From assembly GCA_938024025.1 (NCBI GenBank), contig CALJBY010000317.1:1-6612 (forward strand): a stretch of 6,612 nt of DNA, in the 5' to 3' direction. This stretch comes from an uncultured bacterium. Its GTDB lineage: Bacteria; Desulfobacterota; WTBG01. How positions within the stretch are numbered: the first letter of the stretch is position 1; each line of letters opens with the position of its first letter. Both the position numbers and the translations under genes were made by a program. The notes below the pieces were generated by a model. It did not search any database, had not been told where the DNA came from, and saw only the letters and a list, made by a program, of their open reading frames with translations. This document shows, in pieces, positions 1 to 5,402 of the stretch.

Positions 1-98
1 CCCCGGCAGATTCCCTTTCCCCCGGGACTACCATCACAGTAAAACTGGAGCAGGTTGATCCCCGCAGAGGAGTAATCCGGGTACGCCCCACCATATAA
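1..98 (+). CDS. C-terminal tail of a gene starting outside the window, possibly RNB-family exoribonuclease
   Basis: A reading frame is open from the left edge (first full codon at 3) and stops with TAA at 96-98, leaving 31 residues. The tail has alternating hydrophobic and charged residues (TITVKLEQVDPRRGVIRV) as in the last beta strands of an S1/OB-fold domain. The phrase 'V-K-x-E-x-V-D-P-R-R-G-x-I' resembles the very end of RNase II/RNase R proteins, whose C-terminal S1-like domain binds RNA. This is a resemblance judged by eye over a short piece; any OB-fold protein could end this way. The gap of 98 bases to the next gene holds a promoter candidate, so it is probably not in the same operon. 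Confidence 0.45.
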   Translation, partial: PADSLSPGTTITVKLEQVDPRRGVIRVRPTI

Positions 99-116
99 AA
101 GTTTACCAGAAAACGT

Positions 117-145
117 TTGACAGTATATGCGCGATTCACTAAACT
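117..145 (+). promoter_or_regulatory. Candidate sigma70 promoter of the epimerase-flippase-glycosyltransferase genes
   Basis: A perfect -35 hexamer TTGACA lies at 117-122, followed by a 17-base spacer and TAAACT at 140-145, which matches four of six bases of the -10 consensus. It lies about 50 bases upstream of the epimerase start and downstream of the preceding gene's stop. Strand, spacing and position are right, but transcription is not shown. Confidence 0.5.
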
Positions 146-196
146 TCACACAGTGAGTACAGTTTATAGAACAATACCTTGAGATGAGGAGTATTC

Positions 197-1192
197 ATGG
201 CTGTTTATCTTATTACGGGTGGTGCTGGTTTTATTGGTTCTCACCTTGTAGAAACATTGGTAAAACAAGGGGAAACGGTAAGAGTTCTCGACAATTTTTC
301 TACCGGCAAAGAAGAAAACCTGCGCTTTATTGATGAACTGGCTATTCCCGCAGACAGGTTTACCTTGCTCACGGGGGATATTCGAAACTTCTCTACCTGC
401 CAGCAAGCCTGTGAGCAGGTTGATTTTGTTCTTCACCAGGCCGCACTCGGTTCAGTGCCCCGTTCTGTGGATGATCCGCTTACGTCCAATGACGTTAATA
501 GTAATGGCACACTGAACATGCTTGTTGCTGCACGCGATGCAAAGGTCAAGCGGTTCATGTATGCCTCATCATCCTCTGTTTATGGAGATGCCGTCTCTAC
601 TGGATTGCACGGGACAGCAGTACCCGCCAAAGTAGAATCACAGATTCCCAACCCACAATCTCCCTATGCCATTTCCAAACTGACAGGGGAATACTACTGC
701 CGGGTTTTTTTTGCTATCTATCACCTGGAAACAGTCGCCCTGAGATACTTTAATGTATTCGGACAGCGGCAGGATGCCAACTCACACTATGCAGCAGTAA
801 TTCCAAAATTCATAACAGCACTAATAAATGACCAGACTCCCACCATCTATGGTGATGGAGAACAATCGAGAGACTTTACGCATGTTGACAACGTCGTCCA
901 GGCTAACCTTAATGCATGCCATGCGCTGCCGGCAACCTCGGGTGAGTTTCTCAATGTCGCCTGCGGTGAACGAACAACCCTTAATGCACTTTATTCGAAA
1001 CTCTGTGCACTCATGGGTAAAAGCATACAGCCGCTCTATGCTCCTGCTCGAGCCGGTGATGTAAAACACAGTCTTGCTGATATTAACAGGGCAAAAGAGG
1101 TGATTAGGTACGCTCCCCCGGTCACTATCAGTCAAGGTCTTAAAAAAACAACAGAGTGGTTTGTACGCAATGCCTCACAAGGAACTCTTTAG
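197..1192 (+). CDS. WbpP-type UDP-N-acetylglucosamine / UDP-glucose 4-epimerase (extended SDR)
   Basis: This is a cytoplasmic NAD-dependent enzyme of the extended short-chain dehydrogenase family, predicted to interconvert UDP-GlcNAc and UDP-GalNAc (possibly also UDP-Glc/UDP-Gal). The Rossmann motif GGAGFIG is at residues 8-14, followed by D32 and the DNFSTG segment. The catalytic centre comprises the Ser run at 124-127 and Tyr157-x3-Lys161. 'QAALGSVPRS' (81-90), 'LRYFNVFG', 'GDGEQSRDF' and 'GDVKHSLAD' (287-295) closely follow WbpP-like epimerases. Ser292 occupies the gatekeeper position (Tyr299 in E. coli GalE, Ser306 in WbpP); a small residue there admits N-acetylated substrates. There are about seven extra residues after the VYGD motif (132-145). 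The 331-residue length is normal. The ATG is preceded by GAGGAG at 186-191 with 5-base spacing. It is first in a three-gene run. Confidence 0.9.
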   Translation: MAVYLITGGAGFIGSHLVETLVKQGETVRVLDNFSTGKEENLRFIDELAIPADRFTLLTGDIRNFSTCQQACEQVDFVLHQAALGSVPRSVDDPLTSNDVNSNGTLNMLVAARDAKVKRFMYASSSSVYGDAVSTGLHGTAVPAKVESQIPNPQSPYAISKLTGEYYCRVFFAIYHLETVALRYFNVFGQRQDANSHYAAVIPKFITALINDQTPTIYGDGEQSRDFTHVDNVVQANLNACHALPATSGEFLNVACGERTTLNALYSKLCALMGKSIQPLYAPARAGDVKHSLADINRAKEVIRYAPPVTISQGLKKTTEWFVRNASQGTL

Positions 1193-1207
1193 CGGTGGAT
1201 TATTCCC

Positions 1208-2215
1208 ATGAAAACTAAGATTAATCTTCTCCTGGGATTGGCGGTGGGCGCACTGTTTATCTGGCTTGCCTTGAGGGGTACGGATTTTGAAGGAGTCAAA
1301 GCCTCTTTTAAAGCCGCCAATTACCTCTACCTCATTCCGGTTGTGTTCCTGTCCATTATAGTTCAGATAGTCAGATCCTATCGCTGGGGAGTAATTGTAG
1401 AACCACTGGAAAAGATAAGCCAGGGGACCCTTTTTTCTATTACCTCGGTGGGTTTTATGGCCATCACTCTTCTCCCGGTGAGGATGGGAGAATTTGTGCG
1501 CCCCTACCTCATCTCCCGGAAGAGTACGATCAAGTTGGGCTCCTCACTCGCAACCATAGTGGTTGAGAGAATCTTTGATATGCTCACACTGATGATACTA
1601 CTGCTGTTTGTGCTCATGACGGTAGACCTTCCTGAGTGGGTGTTTAGAACTGCCTATGCAATCCTCCTGATCATCATTCCTTTCCTCTTTCTCCTCATTT
1701 TTCTAGCTGTAAAACGGGAGATCTCCGCAAAGGGCTTTGACCGTATTGTAAGGAAATTACCCCCTGCCTTCTCTTCCCGGCTGATGAAACTATTTCATTC
1801 TTTTCTTGACGGATTGCAGATTCTTCCTGACTGGAAAAAAACTGTCTATCTCTCTTTCCTTTCTCTCTGCATCTGGGGTTTAATAGGATTAATTACCTCT
1901 ATTCTCTTTTCATCGTTTGCGTCAATGAGCGAACTCCCCTTAGCAGCAGCCTATGCTGTTTTAATCATTACTGCTCTCGGTGTCGCGCTTCCCACTGCGC
2001 CCGGGTTTATTGGGAACTATCATTTCTCCTGTGTCGTGGGACTCACGCTCTTTGGCATTCCTAAAACGGATGCTTTAACCTTTGCCATCGTTCTCCATTT
2101 CATCCAGTTTTCAGTCGTGATTGTGTTGGGATTAGCTTGTCTCCCCTTTATCAAGGTGCCGCTCTCATTACTCTTTAAGAGTGGTGAGCAGATTAACACT
2201 ACGTATGATACGTGA
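1208..2215 (+). CDS. Flippase-like integral membrane protein, lysylphosphatidylglycerol synthase TM family (PF03706)
   Basis: This is a 335-residue inner-membrane protein with about seven to eight hydrophobic segments, roughly at 5-22, 40-55, 74-91, 122-140, 149-168, 212-236, 244-262 and 285-312. Signature positions of the family are visible: P90-x-R92-x-G94-E95-x2-R98-P99 after the third segment, E120-R121-x2-D124, and the P262-T-A-P265-G-x2-G269-N-Y loop. Members include the TM domain of MprF and the archaeal AglD C-terminal domain; they are linked to flipping or handling of lipids and polyprenyl-linked sugars. It starts 15 bases after the epimerase stop and ends 10 bases before the glycosyltransferase. 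That context suggests it moves or helps use the glycolipid made by its neighbour. The precise substrate cannot be read from the sequence. The ribosome-binding site (GGTGGA, 1194-1199) is weak, consistent with coupling to the upstream gene. Confidence 0.85.
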   Translation: MKTKINLLLGLAVGALFIWLALRGTDFEGVKASFKAANYLYLIPVVFLSIIVQIVRSYRWGVIVEPLEKISQGTLFSITSVGFMAITLLPVRMGEFVRPYLISRKSTIKLGSSLATIVVERIFDMLTLMILLLFVLMTVDLPEWVFRTAYAILLIIIPFLFLLIFLAVKREISAKGFDRIVRKLPPAFSSRLMKLFHSFLDGLQILPDWKKTVYLSFLSLCIWGLIGLITSILFSSFASMSELPLAAAYAVLIITALGVALPTAPGFIGNYHFSCVVGLTLFGIPKTDALTFAIVLHFIQFSVVIVLGLACLPFIKVPLSLLFKSGEQINTTYDT

Positions 2216-2225
2216 GGGATACTCT

Positions 2226-2909
2226 ATGATTTCAGTAATTATACCGGTTTATAACGAGGTTACAACTATCAAAGAGATAGTTAAAAGAGTTCAATCGGTC
2301 GACCTGGCAAAAGAAATTATTATCGTAGACGATGCTTCTACAGATGGCACCAGAGAGGCACTCAACGAACTCAAGGAAGGGGAAGGAATAACAGTTCTTT
2401 TTCACGAGTCAAACCAGGGTAAAGGTGCTGCCTTAAGAACAGCGTGTAAAGAGGTCAAAGGTGACATCGTCATCATTCAGGATGCGGATTTAGAATACGA
2501 CCCTCAGGAATACAGTAAATTAATAAGACCTATTATTGAAGGAAAAGCAGATGCGGTATACGGATCCCGATTCCTCGGAGGACCGCATCGAGTGCTTCTC
2601 TTCTGGCACTATGTTGGCAATAAACTCTTAACACTCTTTTCAAACATGTTTACAAATCTCAATCTGACAGACATGGAGACCTGTTATAAGGTCTTTAAAA
2701 CCTCGCTCCTCAAAGAGTTGTCTATCGAATCAAATAGATTTGGAGTAGAACCAGAGATAACCACTAAATTAGCAAAACTCAAATGTAGAATTTATGAAGT
2801 TGACATTTCTTACAGCGGCAGGGATTATGGCGAAGGGAAAAAGATTAACTGGAAAGATGGGGTTGCCGCTTTCTATTGGATTGTGAAGTACAACCTCTGG
2901 TCTAAGTAG
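2226..2909 (+). CDS. DPM1-like family 2 glycosyltransferase (polyprenyl-phosphate sugar synthase)
   Basis: This is a 227-residue soluble or peripheral GT-A enzyme that transfers a sugar from a nucleotide sugar, most likely to polyprenyl phosphate on the cytoplasmic face. It opens with ISVIIPVYNE (2-11). The nucleotide-binding pair D35-D36 sits in IVDDASTDGT, N63-Q-G-K-G follows, and the metal-binding D86-A-D88 is in 'QDADLEYDP'. GSRF follows, and the C-terminal 'GRDYGEGKKINWKDG' block is typical of DPM1/GtrB-type enzymes. There are no C-terminal membrane helices, unlike GtrB, so membrane work may fall to the flippase-like neighbour. An ATG-less upstream extension in this frame reaches 2181 and overlaps the previous gene. 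I choose ATG 2226 because GAGGGA (2214-2219) lies 6 bases before it and the family N-terminus begins there. The sugar specificity is not visible. Confidence 0.9.
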   Translation: MISVIIPVYNEVTTIKEIVKRVQSVDLAKEIIIVDDASTDGTREALNELKEGEGITVLFHESNQGKGAALRTACKEVKGDIVIIQDADLEYDPQEYSKLIRPIIEGKADAVYGSRFLGGPHRVLLFWHYVGNKLLTLFSNMFTNLNLTDMETCYKVFKTSLLKELSIESNRFGVEPEITTKLAKLKCRIYEVDISYSGRDYGEGKKINWKDGVAAFYWIVKYNLWSK

Positions 2910-2942
2910 AACCTTCTATGCCTCTGCACAAGCCAATTTGTA

Positions 2943-2971
2943 TTGACAAAAAATATATAATATTTTATCAA
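2943..2971 (+). promoter_or_regulatory. Candidate sigma70 promoter upstream of the cupin gene
   Basis: TTGACA at 2943-2948 is a perfect -35 hexamer. After a 17-base spacer rich in A and T comes TATCAA (2966-2971), four of six bases of the -10 consensus. It sits in the 147-base gap after the glycosyltransferase, about 85 bases before the cupin start. It would begin a separate transcript for the right-hand module, with a leader that contains small inverted repeats (AGCTC 2981-2985 with GAGCT 2992-2996; GCTAT 3008-3012 with ATAGC 3027-3031). Confidence 0.55.
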
Positions 2972-3056
2972 TGAACCATGAGCTCCTCGTAGAGCTGTGC
3001 TTAACGTGCTATCCCCTTATAGGTGCATAGCTATCTCAAAGTGAAAGGAGGAACAG

Positions 3057-3476
3057 GTGCCTGCCATAATCAGGAAAGCTGAAGATATTAAATGGGAAAA
3101 GATTGGAAATTTTTTTGATATTGATGATGAAGCACTGCCGGGGGTTAAAGCCCTCAAGGAGGCTGAGGTTTCCGTCCTCTTTGATTCCTCTCAATGCAAA
3201 CAATTTGGCTCGGTCCTCGAAAAGTGGCCCCCGGTAACCTTTAAGTGGCACTATGAGTGTGATGAAATTTTCTATATCATTTCAGGAGGCCCCTTAAAAG
3301 TAACCTGTGAAGGGGAGGTTATGGAAGGATCTGCCGGCGACGTATTTCTTTTCACCAGGGGAACAGATTTAACCTTTGAGATCAAAAACGAACTCGTGGG
3401 CCTTACCATTCACTACCCCACCTTTGAAGAGATTCTCAAACGCTACAAAGAGTATGCAGGGAAAATGCAACAATAA
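3057..3476 (+). CDS. Small single-domain cupin, EutQ-like
   Basis: The 139-residue protein folds mainly as one cupin barrel. The first cupin motif is recognisable as H65-Y-E67-x2-E70 followed by G77-G78, and the second as G94-D95-V-F-L-F. The usual second-motif proline and histidine are missing (T106 stands near the histidine position), so metal binding is probably altered or absent. This pattern resembles EutQ-like and other 'acetate kinase-like or sensor' cupins rather than classic dioxygenases. The start is GTG at 3057, chosen for the strong AAGGAGG at 3045-3051 with 5-base spacing. No signal peptide or membrane segment is seen. The T-run hairpin at 3500-3543 follows it closely, so it may be largely monocistronic. 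Its ligand is unknown. Confidence 0.8.
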   Translation: MPAIIRKAEDIKWEKIGNFFDIDDEALPGVKALKEAEVSVLFDSSQCKQFGSVLEKWPPVTFKWHYECDEIFYIISGGPLKVTCEGEVMEGSAGDVFLFTRGTDLTFEIKNELVGLTIHYPTFEEILKRYKEYAGKMQQ

Positions 3477-3499
3477 AAAGCAATGAGAACTGTTCAGCG

Positions 3500-3543
3500 G
3501 AGGGAAGGAGAGCACAGGGGTGCACACGCCTTTCCTCTTTTTT
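3500..3543 (+). terminator. Rho-independent terminator-like hairpin after the cupin gene
   Basis: The left arm 3500-3508 (GAGGGAAGG) pairs over nine positions with 3529-3537 (CCTTTCCTC), including one G-T wobble. An inner stem GCAC 3512-3515 pairs with GTGC 3520-3523. The outer stem is followed at once by six T residues (3538-3543). This is the classic layout of an intrinsic terminator, 24 bases after the cupin stop. Because the following gene begins only 28 bases later, it may be an attenuator or partial terminator. Confidence 0.6.
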
Positions 3544-3570
3544 ATTGCACACTATTTTTTGAGGCAGGAG

Positions 3571-4302
3571 ATGGAACTTAAGACCTATGGTTTTGAAACA
3601 AAAGAAATCGGCGAGTATACCTATAATTACCGCTATGGAGAAACGACAGTCAGTCATCACCTCACGGAGTATTATGAAGAGGAAAAGGGCACCCGGGTTG
3701 TAGTCCTGGAAAAGGAAACCCGCAAAGGAGATAATTTCGTCCGACTGCCGCAAAGCCTCTGGATAACCAGAGAGGGTTATCCGCCCCTTTCTACCGACGG
3801 TGCACTTCAGCAGGTTGGAGAACATCAGTCAACCCTCTACTTTGCCGGTATGCCAACCGTCCAGAGTGAAGAGCACATCAGGATTTTCGATGATGCCATG
3901 CGTCAGGAATTAAAGGGACTGGGTCTTAATTACGACCAGCTCTCTACCCCCATAAAAACCGGTCAACTCTTCAAAAACTGCACGATTAACGGTTTTGTCT
4001 ATACTAAGAAAGGGACCCATGATAGGGCCCTCCTTGAGGTCCTCCAGGATAAGGCCCTCAGGTGTTATACCAAAGTCCTTGCATCACAGCCGCAGCGATG
4101 CCCCGTAGAGCTCTGGACGGAGATGATTATGGGACCCCAGGCTGATTTTGAATACCACTTGTTTAAACAGTGGGGCTTTGAGGTTCCCCTCTCGGCCCAG
4201 AGGGCATTTTTCACCATGATGATGGGTCCCCGGACAAGCTACCTTAAAAGTAATGAAGAACTGGAAAGACTTCATTCCATAGCACACCTTACGCAAGCGT
4301 AA
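3571..4302 (+). CDS. Conserved-looking protein of unknown function
   Basis: I do not recognise this 243-residue protein. It looks soluble: no signal peptide or membrane segment. It is rich in aromatic and charged residues, with a Tyr-rich N-terminus (YTYNYRYG, residues 16-23) and a His-Leu-Thr-Glu-Tyr-Tyr segment. A beta-rich first half (RVVVLEKE) gives way to a helical second half. Two similar short motifs occur 31 residues apart: M-I-M187-G-P and M-M-M218-G-P, each at the end of a likely helix. ATG 3571 is preceded by GAGG at 3561-3564. An in-frame GTG at 3520 with GGAAGGAG at 3503-3510 would add 17 residues, but those bases form a terminator-like hairpin, so I prefer the ATG. It is bounded by the cupin upstream and the repeat-bearing gap downstream. 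Its position suggests a link to the UbiV-like and methyltransferase genes, with no functional evidence. Confidence 0.75.
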   Translation: MELKTYGFETKEIGEYTYNYRYGETTVSHHLTEYYEEEKGTRVVVLEKETRKGDNFVRLPQSLWITREGYPPLSTDGALQQVGEHQSTLYFAGMPTVQSEEHIRIFDDAMRQELKGLGLNYDQLSTPIKTGQLFKNCTINGFVYTKKGTHDRALLEVLQDKALRCYTKVLASQPQRCPVELWTEMIMGPQADFEYHLFKQWGFEVPLSAQRAFFTMMMGPRTSYLKSNEELERLHSIAHLTQA

Positions 4303-4349
4303 AACCGTCTTAGACCATCTCTTCCTTTTTTCTTTTCGTAACAAGGAGT

Positions 4350-4414
4350 GATGCTCCCCGTGCACCTTGATTACATAAGCTTCGCTTGTAACCAGGCAGG
4401 CAGCGCGGGGCATC
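4350..4414. repeat. Imperfect palindromic element, copy A
   Basis: The outer arms GATGC-T-CCCCG (4350-4360) and CGGGGCATC (4406-4414) pair with one or two bulged bases. The core hairpin pairs TTACA (4371-4375) and AGC (4378-4380) with GCTTGTAA (4384-4391), with a TA bulge at 4376-4377 and a TTC loop at 4381-4383. The 3' flank reads GGCAGGCAGCGCGGGGC. It is followed by an AT-rich tract with the 14-base palindrome. It is a diverged relative of copy B, 101 bases downstream. Confidence 0.65.
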
Positions 4415-4444
4415 CCGGGAATTAAATTTAATTATTTTTGAATT

Positions 4445-4523
4445 GTGCCGATTCATCCCTGCCTACCCCAGTTAAATATACTTCGTATTTAACGGGGCAG
4501 GCAAGGCGGGGCTTTCTCGGCAC
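4445..4523. repeat. Imperfect palindromic element, copy B
   Basis: Perfect 7-base inverted ends GTGCCGA (4445-4451) and TCGGCAC (4517-4523) enclose a long stem. GCCT (4461-4464) pairs with AGGC (4499-4502), CCCC (4466-4469) with GGGG (4494-4497), and the core GTTAAA plus TAC (4471-4476, 4479-4481) pairs with GTATTTAAC (4485-4493). The TTC loop (4482-4484) and TA bulge (4477-4478) match copy A. By hand, 31 of 42 positions of 4471-4512 equal 4370-4411. It looks like a REP- or MITE-like dispersed element. Confidence 0.7.
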
Positions 4524-4542
4524 CTGCCGGCAAAATGACTAC

Positions 4543-4566
4543 CCCGTGCTTTCGAGCGGGAAGGAG
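4543..4566 (+). promoter_or_regulatory. Small hairpin abutting the Shine-Dalgarno of the UbiV-like gene
   Basis: CCC (4543-4545) and GCT (4548-4550) pair with AGC-GGG (4555-4560) around a TTCG loop, leaving a GT bulge. The AAGGAG ribosome-binding site follows directly at 4561-4566, five bases before GTG 4572. The hairpin touches but does not enclose the site, so it may tune access or stabilise the mRNA 5' region. No regulatory role is shown. Confidence 0.35.
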
Positions 4567-4571
4567 CTATA

Positions 4572-5381
4572 GTGGCTACGGAGCGAGTGCTTTTTATTGC
4601 CAAGGCACAAAATTTAAAATACTATAATTCCCATCTGAACAGAATTTACTTTGGTAATGAATTTTGTCAGAGACTGATTCCTTCTTCTCAGGAAGTTGAT
4701 CAGGTCATGGATTTCGCTCAGGAGCATGCCCTCTCTTTTTCTCTGGTTACTCCCTATGTTACCAATGAGGGTTTGGAGCAGTGGAGGTCCGTCATCGAAC
4801 ACGTCGCGGCCAGAAATCCCCGGAGCGAGGTGATCTTTAATGATTGGGGGGTATTCAGAATCATCAGGGATAGTGTCCAGGGGCTCCAACCGGTATTGGG
4901 CAGGTTAATGACCAAAATAAAAAGGGGGCCCCGGTTGATGAAGGTGATAGATAAGCTGCCTCCTGATGCTCTAAAACACTTACAGAGTACTAATCTTGAC
5001 GTTGAAGCGTACCGTTCTTTTTTAGTGCATCAGGGCATCACACGGGCGGAACTGGACTACCCACTCCAGGATATTAAGACTGACAGAATCAGTTCATCTA
5101 TTCATTTATCACTCTATATACCTTTTGTCTATGTTACGACGACGCGCTTCTGTCTGTCGGCTTCCTGTGACGTGCCGGAGAAGAAGGGTATGGTGGGAAT
5201 CTTTCCCTGCAAAAAGGAATGCCAGAAATATACCTTCACGCTGGATAATCCGGTCATGGATACTTCCCTTATCCGGAAAGGCAATACTATCTTTTATCGA
5301 AACACCAAGATTCCTCAATCAGAGGAACTTAAAGAAAAAAAGATAGACCGCGTGGTGATCCAGCCAGAAATTCCTATCTGA
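4572..5381 (+). CDS. UbiV-like peptidase U32-family protein with probable [4Fe-4S] site
   Basis: This 269-residue cytoplasmic protein resembles UbiV, which works with UbiU in oxygen-independent hydroxylation during ubiquinone synthesis. Visible family features are N29-E-F-C32, 'LVTPYVTNEGLE' (58-69), the 'NDWG' strand end (90-93), and 'VLGRLMTKIKRGPR' (108-121), which is very typical of U32/UbiV proteins. Four cysteines, C32, C194, C213 and C217 (the last pair CX3C), match the C39/C176/C193/C197 cluster ligands of E. coli UbiV in order and spacing. An extra C199 lies between them. The start is GTG with AAGGAG five bases upstream. No UbiU or UbiT partner is in the window, so the substrate may not be a quinone. 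It sits 21 bases upstream of a PrmA-like methyltransferase, probably in one transcript. A peptidase role is unlikely. Confidence 0.8.
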   Translation: MATERVLFIAKAQNLKYYNSHLNRIYFGNEFCQRLIPSSQEVDQVMDFAQEHALSFSLVTPYVTNEGLEQWRSVIEHVAARNPRSEVIFNDWGVFRIIRDSVQGLQPVLGRLMTKIKRGPRLMKVIDKLPPDALKHLQSTNLDVEAYRSFLVHQGITRAELDYPLQDIKTDRISSSIHLSLYIPFVYVTTTRFCLSASCDVPEKKGMVGIFPCKKECQKYTFTLDNPVMDTSLIRKGNTIFYRNTKIPQSEELKEKKIDRVVIQPEIPI

Positions 5382-5402
5382 ACACAGCAAGGAACCTTAT
5401 TG

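Larger units (their letters stand above)
4303..4571. other. 269-base intergenic gap filled by two related hairpin elements
   Basis: No gene is credible here. The gap holds a pyrimidine-rich start (4317-4337), hairpin element A (4350-4414), a perfect 14-base AT palindrome (AATTAAATTTAATT, 4420-4433), hairpin element B (4445-4523), and a third small hairpin just before the ribosome-binding site of the UbiV-like gene. It is much longer than the other gaps of the right-hand module, consistent with insertion of small repeat elements. Confidence 0.7.

Noticed and set aside
2181..2225. Upstream extension of the glycosyltransferase to a GTG-type start at 2181
   Set aside because: It overlaps the flippase gene, and the family N-terminus and a good Shine-Dalgarno both point to ATG 2226.
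3436..3825. Minus-strand open frame of 129 codons
   Set aside because: It runs antisense to the cupin end, the terminator-like hairpin and the unknown gene, and shows no domain or plausible ribosome-binding context.
4289..4302. TTACG-CAAG-CGTAA inverted repeat at the stop codon of the unknown gene, a possible terminator
   Set aside because: The stem is only five bases, overlaps the coding end and is followed by A residues rather than T.
4084..4413. Minus-strand open frame of 109 codons
   Set aside because: It overlaps the well-supported unknown gene on the other strand and the hairpin repeat, has no recognisable motif, and looks like an antisense shadow.
4351..4425. A 24-codon open frame beginning ATG after AAGGAG (4343-4348), a possible leader peptide
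   Set aside because: The spacing from AAGGAG to the ATG is only two bases, the frame lies wholly in hairpin element A, and its composition follows the repeat rather than a protein.
4350..4523. A CRISPR array, considered because of the two repeat-like units
   Set aside because: There are only two diverged copies of long hairpins with no regular identical repeats or unique spacers, and no cas genes are present.
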